Assembly (NCBI GenBank): GCA_963720475.1
Contig: OY970394.1
Location: forward strand, 868,001-932,000
Source of the DNA: G963720475 sp963720475
GTDB lineage: Bacteria; Actinomycetota; Thermoleophilia; Solirubrobacterales; Thermoleophilaceae
Direction of reading: 5' to 3'
Length of the DNA stretch: 64,000 bases
Made by a program: the position numbers and the translations under genes. The notes below the pieces were generated by a model. That model was not told the origin of the DNA and did no database searches. It saw nothing but the letters and a program-made list of their open reading frames with translations. Positions 39,524-47,637 of the stretch are shown here, in pieces (position 1 is the stretch's first letter; each line of letters begins with the position of its first letter).

Positions 39524-40501
39524 CTAGCTCGCGAACGCCTTGTCGAGCAGCTCGCGCGCCTGCCCGCCGGGATCAGGCGAGTCGAGCAGCACGACCCCGA
39601 TCGTCCGCCCGCCCCGCTTTGCGACGGCGATCAGGCACCGTCCCGCGTGCTGGGTAAAGCCGGTCTTGACGCCGATCGTGCCCGGATAGCCCTCGCGCAG
39701 CAAGGGGTTCGTGTTGTTCAGGTAGAGCCGCCCGCCGGGGACGGGCGCGAGCGGCGCGGAGGAAGGCAGGCGGACGACCTTCGCGATCTCGCGCTCGCGT
39801 AGCGCCGCACGGGTGAGAATCGCCAGGTCGGCCGCGCAGGAACGGTTGGCCGACTCGTAGCCGTGCGGGGTGACGAAGTTCGTGCACGTCAGCCCGAGCT
39901 TTCGCGCGCGCGCGTTCATCAGCCGGGCGAAGCCGGCCGTTGATCCGGAGACGTGGACCGCCAGCGCCGTCGCGGCGTCGTTCCCGGACGGGATCAGCAG
40001 CGCCTGCATCATCGCGTCGAGGCTGACCTTCGTGCCACGCTTGAAGACCCCGACGCCCGAACCGCGGAAGGCGAGCGGCGCGTTCGTTATCAGCGCCTTG
40101 TCGCTCGGCTTGGTGCGCTCGGCGACGACCAGCGCGGTCATCACCTTCGCGATCGACGCGATCGAGCGGACCGCCAGCGGGTTGCGCCGCCAGAGAACCT
40201 CGCCCGTCTTGACGTCGAACACGATCGCCGCCTCCGGCGGATCCGCGAAACGGACCGAGAAGGCGTCCACACCGGCGAGTGCGCGGCGGCGTTCGGCCCG
40301 CGAGGGAGGCTTGTTCGAATCGCCCGGCTGCGCTGCGGCCACCTGGCCACCGGCGAACTTCGACAGCGCCGTGGGCACGTTGTCGCCCTCGAGCGCGAGC
40401 CAGAGAGCCGCGGCGACCGTCAGCGGCGCAAGCGCCCCGGCGAGGATCGCCGTCCTGGCGCCGCGTGTGCCGAGAGAGCGGCGACCGTCGCGCTCAGTCA
40501 T
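39524..40501 (-). CDS. D-alanyl-D-alanine carboxypeptidase (PBP5-like, S11)
   Basis: 325 residues from ATG at 40501. An N-terminal membrane segment (AILAGALAPLTVAAALWLAL) precedes the S11 peptidase domain with all three active-site motifs: SIAK (Ser116, Lys119), SGN (172-174) and KTG (279-281). It trims the terminal D-Ala from peptidoglycan stem peptides. The C-terminal beta domain of PBP5 is missing; the protein ends soon after the catalytic domain. The ATG overlaps the end of a small membrane-protein gene by 8 bp, so expression is coupled. Confidence 0.9.
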   Translation of the reverse strand: MTERDGRRSLGTRGARTAILAGALAPLTVAAALWLALEGDNVPTALSKFAGGQVAAAQPGDSNKPPSRAERRRALAGVDAFSVRFADPPEAAIVFDVKTGEVLWRRNPLAVRSIASIAKVMTALVVAERTKPSDKALITNAPLAFRGSGVGVFKRGTKVSLDAMMQALLIPSGNDAATALAVHVSGSTAGFARLMNARARKLGLTCTNFVTPHGYESANRSCAADLAILTRAALREREIAKVVRLPSSAPLAPVPGGRLYLNNTNPLLREGYPGTIGVKTGFTQHAGRCLIAVAKRGGRTIGVVLLDSPDPGGQARELLDKAFAS

Positions 40502-40673
40502 CCGGCGGTGATCCGAGCGCACCGATGACACCGAAGCCGAGCAGCGCCAGGATCACCAGCGAGATCACCACGAGGATGTCGACGCCGTTGTCGATCGCGA
40601 CCCGCAGGGTCAGGAAGCCGAGCAGCGCGATCATCGCGAGCGCGGCCCCGAGGGCGATGTTGCGCGAGCTCAT
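40494..40673 (-). CDS. Small two-helix membrane protein
   Basis: 59 residues from ATG at 40673, ending at TGA 40496-40494. The sequence is two hydrophobic helices (IALGAALAMIALLGFLTL and ILVVISLVILALLGFGVIGA) separated by a short acidic loop (RVAIDNGVD), with an acidic tail SPPDD. CATCCT five bases before the ATG may be a -10 box. Overlap with the carboxypeptidase start argues that it is a real gene and perhaps a partner of that enzyme. I do not recognise a family. Confidence 0.6.
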   Translation of the reverse strand: MSSRNIALGAALAMIALLGFLTLRVAIDNGVDILVVISLVILALLGFGVIGALGSPPDD

Positions 40674-40690
40674 CTAGCAGGATGGTGTCA

Positions 40691-41521
40691 CTAGTAGACG
40701 GGTAGGCGCTGAGGTTCGTCGTAGTCGTGGTGAACCCTGTTCGCCACCAGCTTGATCAGGATCATGCCCGCGACGAAGCCGCCGATGTGCGCGAAGTACG
40801 CCACCCCACCGCCGCCGCCGGAGACCGGCGAGGTCAGGTCGGAGGCGCCGTAGAAGAGCTGCAGCAGGAACCACGCCGCGAGCACGAGCAGCGCCGGCAG
40901 CTCGATGACGGTGATGAAGATGATGAGGAAGATCAGCGTCACCACCCGCGCGCGCGGGTAGAGGATCGCGTAGCCGCCGAGCACCGCCGCGATCGCTCCG
41001 CTCGCGCCGATCGTGGGAACGGTCGAGGACGGTTCGATGGCGACCTGGGCCAGCGATGCGACGATCCCGCCCGCGAGGTAGAAGAGCACGTAGCGCCAGC
41101 GACTCATCGAGTCCTCGATGTTGTTGCCAAAGATCCACAGGAAGAGCATGTTGCCCGCGATGTGGAGGAAGCCACCGTGCATGAACATCGCGGTGAAGAT
41201 CGTGAGCCAGACCGGTATCCCCGGGTCCGGAACCGGGCCCTCGAACCCGTCCTTGCCCTCGCACGCGACTCCTTCGGTCTGGACCTGCTGGCCACTGGCG
41301 TTGACGCCGATCTGCTCCACGACTCCGCACTCGTCGCCCGGGTGCGTGAGCTCGTAGGGGATCAGCCCGTACTCGACGACGCGCTCGGAGTTGATCTCCG
41401 CGCCGCTGAGGCTCACGCCGGTGACTTCGAAGCCGAAGAAGACCACGACGTTGATCGCGATCAGGATCACGGTGATCACCGGGAAACGCCGCGGGATGAT
41501 GTTGTCCTTGAGCGGGAACAC
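40691..41521 (-). CDS. Rhomboid-family intramembrane serine protease
   Basis: 276 residues from GTG at 41521. The rhomboid core is complete: FMHGGFLHIAGNMLFLWIFG, the catalytic Ser in IGASGAIAAVLGGY and the catalytic His in FAHIGGFVAGMIL; about six TM helices. Between TM1 and TM2 there is an extracellular insertion of about 60 residues with two Cys (ECGVV, VACEG). It cleaves membrane-protein substrates within the bilayer. Ends 17 bp before the small membrane-protein gene, so possibly in one transcript with the carboxypeptidase. Confidence 0.9.
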   Translation of the reverse strand: MFPLKDNIIPRRFPVITVILIAINVVVFFGFEVTGVSLSGAEINSERVVEYGLIPYELTHPGDECGVVEQIGVNASGQQVQTEGVACEGKDGFEGPVPDPGIPVWLTIFTAMFMHGGFLHIAGNMLFLWIFGNNIEDSMSRWRYVLFYLAGGIVASLAQVAIEPSSTVPTIGASGAIAAVLGGYAILYPRARVVTLIFLIIFITVIELPALLVLAAWFLLQLFYGASDLTSPVSGGGGGVAYFAHIGGFVAGMILIKLVANRVHHDYDEPQRLPVY

Positions 41522-41559
41522 GCGGCGCTAGCGTGGCAGAAGAATCGGCGTGCGCGAGC

Positions 41560-42576
41560 TCAGCGGACGTCGAGGAACTCGATCGTCGGCGCGAAGCTGA
41601 ACCCGGGCGAGGTGCCACCCTCGATTGCGTAGACGCGGTTCCCGAGCGAGACTCCGCCTAGCCCATGGCGCGGGGTGCGGAGCTCAGGCAGGAACTTCCA
41701 CTTGCGCTTTGCCGGGTCGTAGAGCTCGACCTCGCGGATCGTGCCGGCCGCCTCCTCGCCACCGAAGACGACGACCCGGTCACCGACGGCCGCCGCCGCG
41801 ATCCCGCCGCGCGCCTTGCGCATGTCGGGCAGCCGCTCCCAGCGGCCGCGCTTGGGGTTGAAGCGCTCGGCGACGGTGAAGTTGCCCTTGCCGCTCTCGC
41901 GCCCGGCGAGGACGTAGAAGAAGCCGCCGGCCGCGACCCCGGCGAGGTGCTCGCGCCCGCGCGTGCTCATGTCGGGGCCGCGCTTCCACTTGCGCGTCTT
42001 GAAGTCGTAGATCTCGAGCCGCTCGAGCGCGCCGTCGGCGGTGTTCGCCCCGCCGGCTGCGTACAGCCGGTCGGCCAAGACGCCGATCGCCAGGGCGCCC
42101 CGTTTGGTCGGCGCGCTGCGGAGCTTTGTCCAGCGGTCCTTCGCCGGGTCGTAGCGCAGGAAGGTCGCAACCTCGTCGTCGAGCGAGTGGCGCCCGCGGT
42201 AGCCGCCGAGCACGTAGACCGAGTCCTTGTAGGTGGTTGCCGCCGGGTGGTTGACCGCGATCGGCATGTCGCGGACGCGGCTCCAACTGTTTCGCTCGAT
42301 GTCGTAGCGGGCGACGGACGAGGTCGTGGCGCCGCTCTTCTCCTCGAACCCGCCGACCACGTAGACGAAGTTCCCCACCCGCGCCGCGGCGACCTCGGTG
42401 CGCGACAGGGGCGACGGGGCCAGTTGGGTCCACGCGTCGCTGCGCGATCCCGCTGCCGGGGGAGAGCCGCCGCCCGTCGAGTTGTCGCCGATCCGCGTCG
42501 CGGCGAACACGGCTCCCGCGCCCGCGGCTAGCGCCACGAGCGCGACGATCAGGCCTCGGCGCATGATCGAGCCCAC
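41560..42576 (-). CDS. Exported kelch-repeat protein
   Basis: 338 residues from GTG at 42576; ATG at 42564 is an alternative that begins MRRGLIVALVALAAGAGAVF. A signal or anchor is followed by six kelch repeats with paired Gly residues and W/Y spacing (VYVVGGFEEKSG, VYVLGGYRGRHS, LYAAGGANTADG, FYVLAGRESGKG, VVVFGGEEAAGT and a last blade). The fold is a six-bladed propeller, probably for binding outside the cell. It lies 13 bp after the lipA stop. Function unknown. Confidence 0.8.
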   Translation of the reverse strand: MGSIMRRGLIVALVALAAGAGAVFAATRIGDNSTGGGSPPAAGSRSDAWTQLAPSPLSRTEVAAARVGNFVYVVGGFEEKSGATTSSVARYDIERNSWSRVRDMPIAVNHPAATTYKDSVYVLGGYRGRHSLDDEVATFLRYDPAKDRWTKLRSAPTKRGALAIGVLADRLYAAGGANTADGALERLEIYDFKTRKWKRGPDMSTRGREHLAGVAAGGFFYVLAGRESGKGNFTVAERFNPKRGRWERLPDMRKARGGIAAAAVGDRVVVFGGEEAAGTIREVELYDPAKRKWKFLPELRTPRHGLGGVSLGNRVYAIEGGTSPGFSFAPTIEFLDVR

Positions 42577-42589
42577 GCTCGCCAGAGCA

Positions 42590-43534
42590 CTACCCGGCCG
42601 GGGAAGTTGCGGCCTGCTCGAGGGTCTGCTCGGCGTGATAGCTGGAGCGGACTAGCGGACCGGCGGCGACGGCCTCGAAGCCGAGCGCGTACGCCGCGCG
42701 CTCGAGCTCGGCGAACTCGTCCGGATGCCAGTACCGCGCGACCGGCAGGTGCTCGCGCGTCGGCCGCAGGTACTGGCCGACCGTCAGCACCTGGACGCCA
42801 TGGTCGCGCAGGATCGAGAACGTCTCGATCATCTCGTCCCTCGTCTCGCCGAGCCCGGTCATCAGCCCGGACTTCGTCACCACCTCGTCGCCGCCCATCT
42901 CCTTCGCGTTCGCGAGCACGCGGCACGAGCGCAGGAACTTCGACCCGCGCCGGGCGAGCGGGTACAGACGCGGCACGGTCTCGACGTTGTGGTTGAAGAC
43001 GTCGGGGCGCTCGGCGATCACGCGCGCGAGCGGCATCTCCTCGCCGCGGAAGTCCGGCGTCAGCACCTCGACCTTGCACCCGGGTGCCAGCTTCCGGATC
43101 GAGCGGATGACGCCGACGAAAGCGGTTGCGCCGAGGTCGGGCAGGTCGTCGCGGTCGACGCTCGTCACGACGGCGTGCCGCAGTCCCATCCGCTTGACCG
43201 ACTGCGCGACGCGCAGCGGCTCGAGCGGGTCGTCGAACGTCGGCTTTCCGGTCTTGACGTTGCAGAAGCCGCAGCGGCGGGTGCACGTGTCGCCGAGAAT
43301 CATGAAGGTCGCCGTGCCGCGCTCCCAGCACTCGCCGACGTTCGGGCAAGCGGCCTCCTGGCAGACCGTGTTGAGGCCCTCGCCCTCGATCTGCCGCGAG
43401 AGCTCGCGGTACTTCGGCCCGCCCGGCGCGGGCACTTTCAGCCACGGCGGCTTGCGGTGGCGGAACGGGATCGCCTCGTCGATCTCGAGTGTGCGCGCGC
43501 CGCCCGGGTTCGAGCGTGAGCGGGTCGCGCTCAT
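42590..43534 (-). CDS. lipA: Lipoyl synthase
   Basis: 314 residues from ATG at 43534, overlapping the lipB stop (ATGA). Radical-SAM lipoyl synthase: the auxiliary 4Fe-4S cluster motif CQEAACPNVGEC, the radical SAM motif CTRRCGFC, and VTSVDRDDLPD and FNHNVETVPRLYP. It inserts two sulfurs into octanoyl chains on lipoyl domains. The C-terminus GPLVRSSYHAEQ holds the conserved Arg-Ser-Ser-Tyr. Works with lipB and feeds the E2 at 47638-48690. Confidence 0.95.
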   Translation of the reverse strand: MSATRSRSNPGGARTLEIDEAIPFRHRKPPWLKVPAPGGPKYRELSRQIEGEGLNTVCQEAACPNVGECWERGTATFMILGDTCTRRCGFCNVKTGKPTFDDPLEPLRVAQSVKRMGLRHAVVTSVDRDDLPDLGATAFVGVIRSIRKLAPGCKVEVLTPDFRGEEMPLARVIAERPDVFNHNVETVPRLYPLARRGSKFLRSCRVLANAKEMGGDEVVTKSGLMTGLGETRDEMIETFSILRDHGVQVLTVGQYLRPTREHLPVARYWHPDEFAELERAAYALGFEAVAAGPLVRSSYHAEQTLEQAATSPAG

Positions 43535-44235
43535 GCCGGGGCTCCCATCGGCTCGGGCGCCGGAACCGCCGTCTCGGTCCCCAGCAGCCGCTCGAGCGAC
43601 ACGAGCCGCTGGCGGCGCGCGAACGCCTCCGCGAACCGCCACGCCGCCCGCTTGCGGAAGCACGACATCCCGCCCGTCCGCTTCGTCTCCACGTACAGCG
43701 AGGTCATCCGGACGCCGTCGATCCCGCACGGCACGATCCACTCGAAGGGCTGCAGATCGCAGTCCACGTTGACAGCGAAGCCATGCGTCGTCACCCCGCG
43801 CGAGACGTGCACGCCGATCGAGCCGATCTTGCGCTCGCCCGCCCAGACGCCCGTGAGGCCCTCGCGCACCTCGGCGCTGACGCCCTCGTCGGCGAGCGCG
43901 GTGATCAGCGCGGTCTCCATCGTCCGTAGGTAGTCCACGACGTCCGTGACTTCCATGATCGGATACCCGACGAGTTGGCCAGGGCCGTGGTAGGTGACGC
44001 GCCCGCCGCGGTCGGTCTCGGCCACCTCGATGCCCTGCGCGCGGTACCACTCCTCGCCCATCGGCAGGTCGGCGCCCTCCGTCCGACGGCCCTTGGTGTA
44101 GGTGGGGGGATGCTCGAGCAGCAGCAGCGAGTCCGCGATCTCACCCGCCTGGCGGCGCTCGCGCAGCCGCTCCTGGATCCGCACGCCGGCGTCGTAGGAG
44201 ACGCGGCCGAGGTTCGCGACCCAGAGCTCGCTCAT
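43531..44235 (-). CDS. lipB: Octanoyltransferase
   Basis: 234 residues from ATG at 44235, with TACCCT 8 nt upstream (leaderless type). LipB signatures RGGRVTYHGPGQLVGYPI, GVWAGERKIGSIGVHVSRGV and THGFAVNVDCDL, with the reactive Lys in ERKIGSIG and the conserved Cys in VPCGIDG. It moves octanoate from acyl carrier protein to lipoyl domains. First gene of the lipB-lipA operon. Confidence 0.95.
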   Translation of the reverse strand: MSELWVANLGRVSYDAGVRIQERLRERRQAGEIADSLLLLEHPPTYTKGRRTEGADLPMGEEWYRAQGIEVAETDRGGRVTYHGPGQLVGYPIMEVTDVVDYLRTMETALITALADEGVSAEVREGLTGVWAGERKIGSIGVHVSRGVTTHGFAVNVDCDLQPFEWIVPCGIDGVRMTSLYVETKRTGGMSCFRKRAAWRFAEAFARRQRLVSLERLLGTETAVPAPEPMGAPA

Positions 44236-44276
44236 CGAGGCCAAGGGTACTGCCCGGCGATCCGTACCCTGAGCGC

Positions 44277-44888
44277 GTGACCGAGTCGGAGCGGATCTGG
44301 GCGCGCCGCCTGCGCTGGCGCTTCCGCGGGGCGTGGCAGTGGCCGACGTTCGTCGTCGCGACGCTCCTCGACGGGTTGATCCTCCACCTGCTGCCGCCCA
44401 CCGGGCCCGATTTCGACCCGATCTTCGGCATCTTCGTCGCCACGTTCGTCAATCTCTTCCTGATCGGCGCGGTCGCGCCGTGGCTGGCGAAGCGTCTGCA
44501 CCGCCGCGCGACCCAGCAGCCGAGCGCCCTCGGCGCGGTGCCGCTCGAGGTCGTGCGCGATCGCACTGCCACCGCGCTGCTGCTGATCGGCGTCGGGGGG
44601 CTGATCGCCGCCGGTCTCGGCAACCGCGAGGTGATCGTCTCGGAGACCAGGGCGACCGAGGAGAATCAGCGCCTGGTGCGCGACTACATCGACCGCCAGA
44701 GATCCGACGAGCTCAACCGCAATAGCGGCAGCGCCAACTCGATCCGGCTCGAGGACGGCTACTTCCGCACGTGCATCCGTCTCGACGACACCCGCAAGCG
44801 GCACTGCGTGTTCGTGGACACGAAGAAGGGCGAGGTCGTCCGGGATCCGGATTCCCGGCGCAATGAGGACGCCTATCCGGGGAAGTAG
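44277..44888 (+). CDS. Membrane protein of unknown function
   Basis: 203 residues from GTG at 44277, TACCCT 6 nt upstream. Three hydrophobic helices (FVVATLLDGLILHLL, IFGIFVATFVNLFLIGAVAP, ATALLLIGVGGLIAAGL) are followed by a soluble C-terminal 90 residues (YFRTCIRLDDTRKRHCVFVD) with two Cys. Divergent from lipB, sharing a 41-bp promoter region. No family recognised. Confidence 0.7.
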   Translation: MTESERIWARRLRWRFRGAWQWPTFVVATLLDGLILHLLPPTGPDFDPIFGIFVATFVNLFLIGAVAPWLAKRLHRRATQQPSALGAVPLEVVRDRTATALLLIGVGGLIAAGLGNREVIVSETRATEENQRLVRDYIDRQRSDELNRNSGSANSIRLEDGYFRTCIRLDDTRKRHCVFVDTKKGEVVRDPDSRRNEDAYPGK

Positions 44889-44902
44889 ACCGGGCGGGCG
44901 GC

Positions 44903-45376
44903 TCAGCCCTGCACGAGCAGCTTCGCGCCGAGCAACCGCGCCAGGCCCTCGCCGCCCTGGCGCATCACGACGTCGTGGTTCCAGGCGAACAGCGGTCGCA
45001 GCAGGGGCGCGAGCACGCGCATCCACGCCTCCGTCGTCGCGACGTTCCACTCGTAGAGGACGACGGTGATTCCGTCCTGCTCGACGAAGCGCCAGCGCCC
45101 CTCGCCCTCGAGCTCGCCGACGGCGCGACCCTCGAGCAGCCGCGGTCGCTCCACGCGCGTCGTGCGCATCTCGAACTCGAGCCGGTAGGGCAGCTTCGAC
45201 TTCCACGTGTAGCGCGCGAGCGAGCCCACGCCGTCGTCGTCCCCCGGCTCGAGCTCGACCGCTCCCTCCACGCCCTTCCACCAGGTAGGCCAGCGCTCGG
45301 AGTCGTGGATCGCCTCGAAGACCGGCTCGCGCCGCGCGTCGAGGACCCAGGTGGTGAGGAAGCGGTAGTCGGCCAT
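44903..45376 (-). CDS. SRPBCC-family ligand-binding protein
   Basis: 157 residues; the ATG shares its A with the ald stop (TGATG). The helix-grip pattern of SRPBCC/START-like proteins is visible: a short YRFLTTWVLDA first strand, VFEAIHDSERWPTWW and the C-terminal long helix (MRVLAPLLRPLFAWNHDVVM). Such proteins bind hydrophobic ligands in a deep cavity. Co-translated with alanine dehydrogenase, without a known functional link. Confidence 0.8.
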   Translation of the reverse strand: MADYRFLTTWVLDARREPVFEAIHDSERWPTWWKGVEGAVELEPGDDDGVGSLARYTWKSKLPYRLEFEMRTTRVERPRLLEGRAVGELEGEGRWRFVEQDGITVVLYEWNVATTEAWMRVLAPLLRPLFAWNHDVVMRQGGEGLARLLGAKLLVQG

Positions 45377-46509
45377 CAGGGGCCCTCGCTCGCCGGCCCG
45401 TAGATGTCGTCGAGCGGCACGTGATCTGCACCGATTGCTTCTGCGACCGCCGCATGCGTGATCTGGCCTCCGGCGACGTTTACGCCCATTCGCAGTGATC
45501 GGTCAGTGGCGAGCGCGCTTTCGGTCCCGTGCTCGGCAAGGTTCAAGACGTGCGGGAGAGTCGCGTTCGTGAGCGCATAGGTCGAGGTGATCGGCACCGC
45601 GCCCGGCATGTTCGTCACGCAGTAGTGGGTGATTCCGTCGAGCTCGAAAGTCGGGTCGGAGTGGGTCGTCGGGTGTGAGCTCTCGAAACAGCCTCCCTGG
45701 TCGATCGAGACGTCGACAAGGACGGCGTTGGGCTTCATCAGTCCAAGCTGCTCGCGCGTCACGACGTGTGGCGCCTTCGCCCCGTGAACGAGCACCGCGC
45801 CGATCACGAGATCGGCCGTGGGAAGCAGCTGCTCGATCGCGAGGGTCGTCGAGTACACGGTGGACGCGTGCCCCGCGAAGTAGATATCGAGCTCGCGCAG
45901 CCGCTCGACGGAGCGGTCGAATACGACGACGTCCGCCTCCATCCCGATGGCGATGAACGCCGCGTTCATCCCTACGACACCGCCGCCGATCACGAGCACG
46001 TTCGCGGCCGCCACCCCGGGCACGCCGCCGAGCAGGATCCCTCGCCCCCCGAGCGGTTTCTCCAGCATGAACGCTCCCGCCTGGGTGGCGATCTTCCCGG
46101 CGACCTCGCTCATCGGGGCAAGAAGCGGCAGATGGCCGCGCTCGTCCTCGACGGTCTCGTACGCGATGCAGACCGCCTCGGCGCCCTGAAGCACTCGCGC
46201 AAGGTCCGGGTTCGGCGCGAGGTGGAGATAGGCGAACAGCGTGTGCTCCGGGCGCAGGCGAGGGAGTTCCTCGGGCTGCGGCTCCTTGACCTTGATGATC
46301 AGCTCCGCCCCTTCGAAGACCGCGTCCGCGTCGGGAACGATCCGAGCGCCCTGCTCCTCGTACTCGGCGTCGGCGATCGAGCTGCCATCGCCTGCGCCCG
46401 CCTGGACCACCGGCTCGTGGCCGCGTTCGGTCAGTTCGCGCGCCCCGGCGGGCGTCAGCGCGACGCGGTATTCGTCCGGCTTCACCTCGGTCGGCACGCC
46501 GACTCTCAC
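45376..46509 (-). CDS. ald: Alanine dehydrogenase
   Basis: 377 residues if GTG at 46509 is the start (MRVGVPTE, the canonical N-terminus); TACGAT lies 9 nt upstream of it. GTG at 46515 would add two residues. Motifs: the substrate Lys in IKVKEP, FAYLHLAPN with His, the NAD Rossmann motif VIGGGVVGMNAA, VDVSIDQGGCFESS and MPGAVPITSTYALTNATLP. It interconverts L-alanine and pyruvate with NAD+/NADH. Full length. Confidence 0.95.
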   Translation of the reverse strand: MRVGVPTEVKPDEYRVALTPAGARELTERGHEPVVQAGAGDGSSIADAEYEEQGARIVPDADAVFEGAELIIKVKEPQPEELPRLRPEHTLFAYLHLAPNPDLARVLQGAEAVCIAYETVEDERGHLPLLAPMSEVAGKIATQAGAFMLEKPLGGRGILLGGVPGVAAANVLVIGGGVVGMNAAFIAIGMEADVVVFDRSVERLRELDIYFAGHASTVYSTTLAIEQLLPTADLVIGAVLVHGAKAPHVVTREQLGLMKPNAVLVDVSIDQGGCFESSHPTTHSDPTFELDGITHYCVTNMPGAVPITSTYALTNATLPHVLNLAEHGTESALATDRSLRMGVNVAGGQITHAAVAEAIGADHVPLDDIYGPASEGP

Positions 46510-46565
46510 GGGCACGCGATCGTAGCCGCCGGCCCGGTCACGGACGCGTGTAGTGTCCGCCGCCG

Positions 46566-47624
46566 GTGAGCACGTTCGAGCGCATCGCGGACCTCCCGCT
46601 CGAGATCGAGTCGTACGCGCTCGAGGGGTTGGAGGTGAAGGCCTCCGAGGATTTCACGCGCCTCTCGACGGTCATCCGGCTGACCGGCGGTGGCGAGGAG
46701 GGCGTCGGCGAGGACGTCACCTACGAGGCGCTCGACCAGATCGCGCTCCAGGACGCCGGCACGCCGCTCGACCTTGCGGGCTCGCATACGGTTGCGAGCT
46801 TCGGCGAGCTCGTCGGCGGTCTCGACCTCTTCCCCGCGCCGCCCGAGCGCGAGGTGTCGCGGATCTACCGCCGCTGGGCGTTCGAGTCGGCCGGGCTCGA
46901 CCTCGCCCTGCGCCAGGCGGGCACGACGCTGGCGGAAGTCGTCGGCCGCGAGCCCGCGCCGGTCAACTTCGTCGTCTCGATGCGGCTGAACCCGCCCGAC
47001 TCGCTCGACTCGCTGCGAGTGAAGCTGGACCGCTATCCCGACCTGCGCTTCAAGCTCGACCCCACCAACGACTGGGACGAGCGGCTCGTCGGCGAGCTGG
47101 TCGAGACCGGCGCCGTGGACTCGCTCGATTTGAAGGGCTTCTACGGCGGCACCGTCGTCGAGGTAAAGACCGACCCAGAGCTCTACCGCCTCTGCGCCGA
47201 ATCTTTCCCCGACGCGTGGCTCGAGGACCCGGACCTCAACGACGAGACAGATGCCGTGCTCGAGCCCTACCGCGACCGCATCACCTGGGACGCCCCGATC
47301 CACTCCGTAGCCGACATCGAGGACCGCCCGTTCAAGCCCAAGATTGTCAACGTCAAGCCGTCGCGCTTCGGCTCGCTCGACGCGCTCTGCGCCGCCTACG
47401 ACTACTGCGATGCGGAGGGCATTGGGGCCTACGGCGGCGGCCAGTGGGAGATCGGTCCCGGGCGCGGCCAGATCCAGTACCTCGCCTCGCTGTTCCATCC
47501 GGACACGCCGAACGACACGGCGCCGCGCGGGTTCAACATGCCCGAGCCCGAGCCCGGCCTGCCCGTCTCACCGCTCGAGCCGACTATCGCCGCGACGGGC
47601 TTCCGCTGGGCCGACGACGAGTAG
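46566..47624 (+). CDS. Enolase-superfamily protein
   Basis: 352 residues from GTG at 46566, with TAGTGT exactly 9 nt upstream (leaderless type). The C-terminal barrel is related to the mandelate-racemase/muconate-cycloisomerase group: LRFKLDPTNDW, SLDLKGFYGG, AWLEDPDLN and ITWDAPIHS supply the Lys and acidic metal-ligand positions, and PKIVNVKPSRFGS the second Lys. Members abstract a proton alpha to a carboxylate using Mg2+. The substrate is unknown. Divergent from ald across 56 bp. Confidence 0.75.
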   Translation: MSTFERIADLPLEIESYALEGLEVKASEDFTRLSTVIRLTGGGEEGVGEDVTYEALDQIALQDAGTPLDLAGSHTVASFGELVGGLDLFPAPPEREVSRIYRRWAFESAGLDLALRQAGTTLAEVVGREPAPVNFVVSMRLNPPDSLDSLRVKLDRYPDLRFKLDPTNDWDERLVGELVETGAVDSLDLKGFYGGTVVEVKTDPELYRLCAESFPDAWLEDPDLNDETDAVLEPYRDRITWDAPIHSVADIEDRPFKPKIVNVKPSRFGSLDALCAAYDYCDAEGIGAYGGGQWEIGPGRGQIQYLASLFHPDTPNDTAPRGFNMPEPEPGLPVSPLEPTIAATGFRWADDE

Positions 47625-47637
47625 GCGGCGGCCGGCC

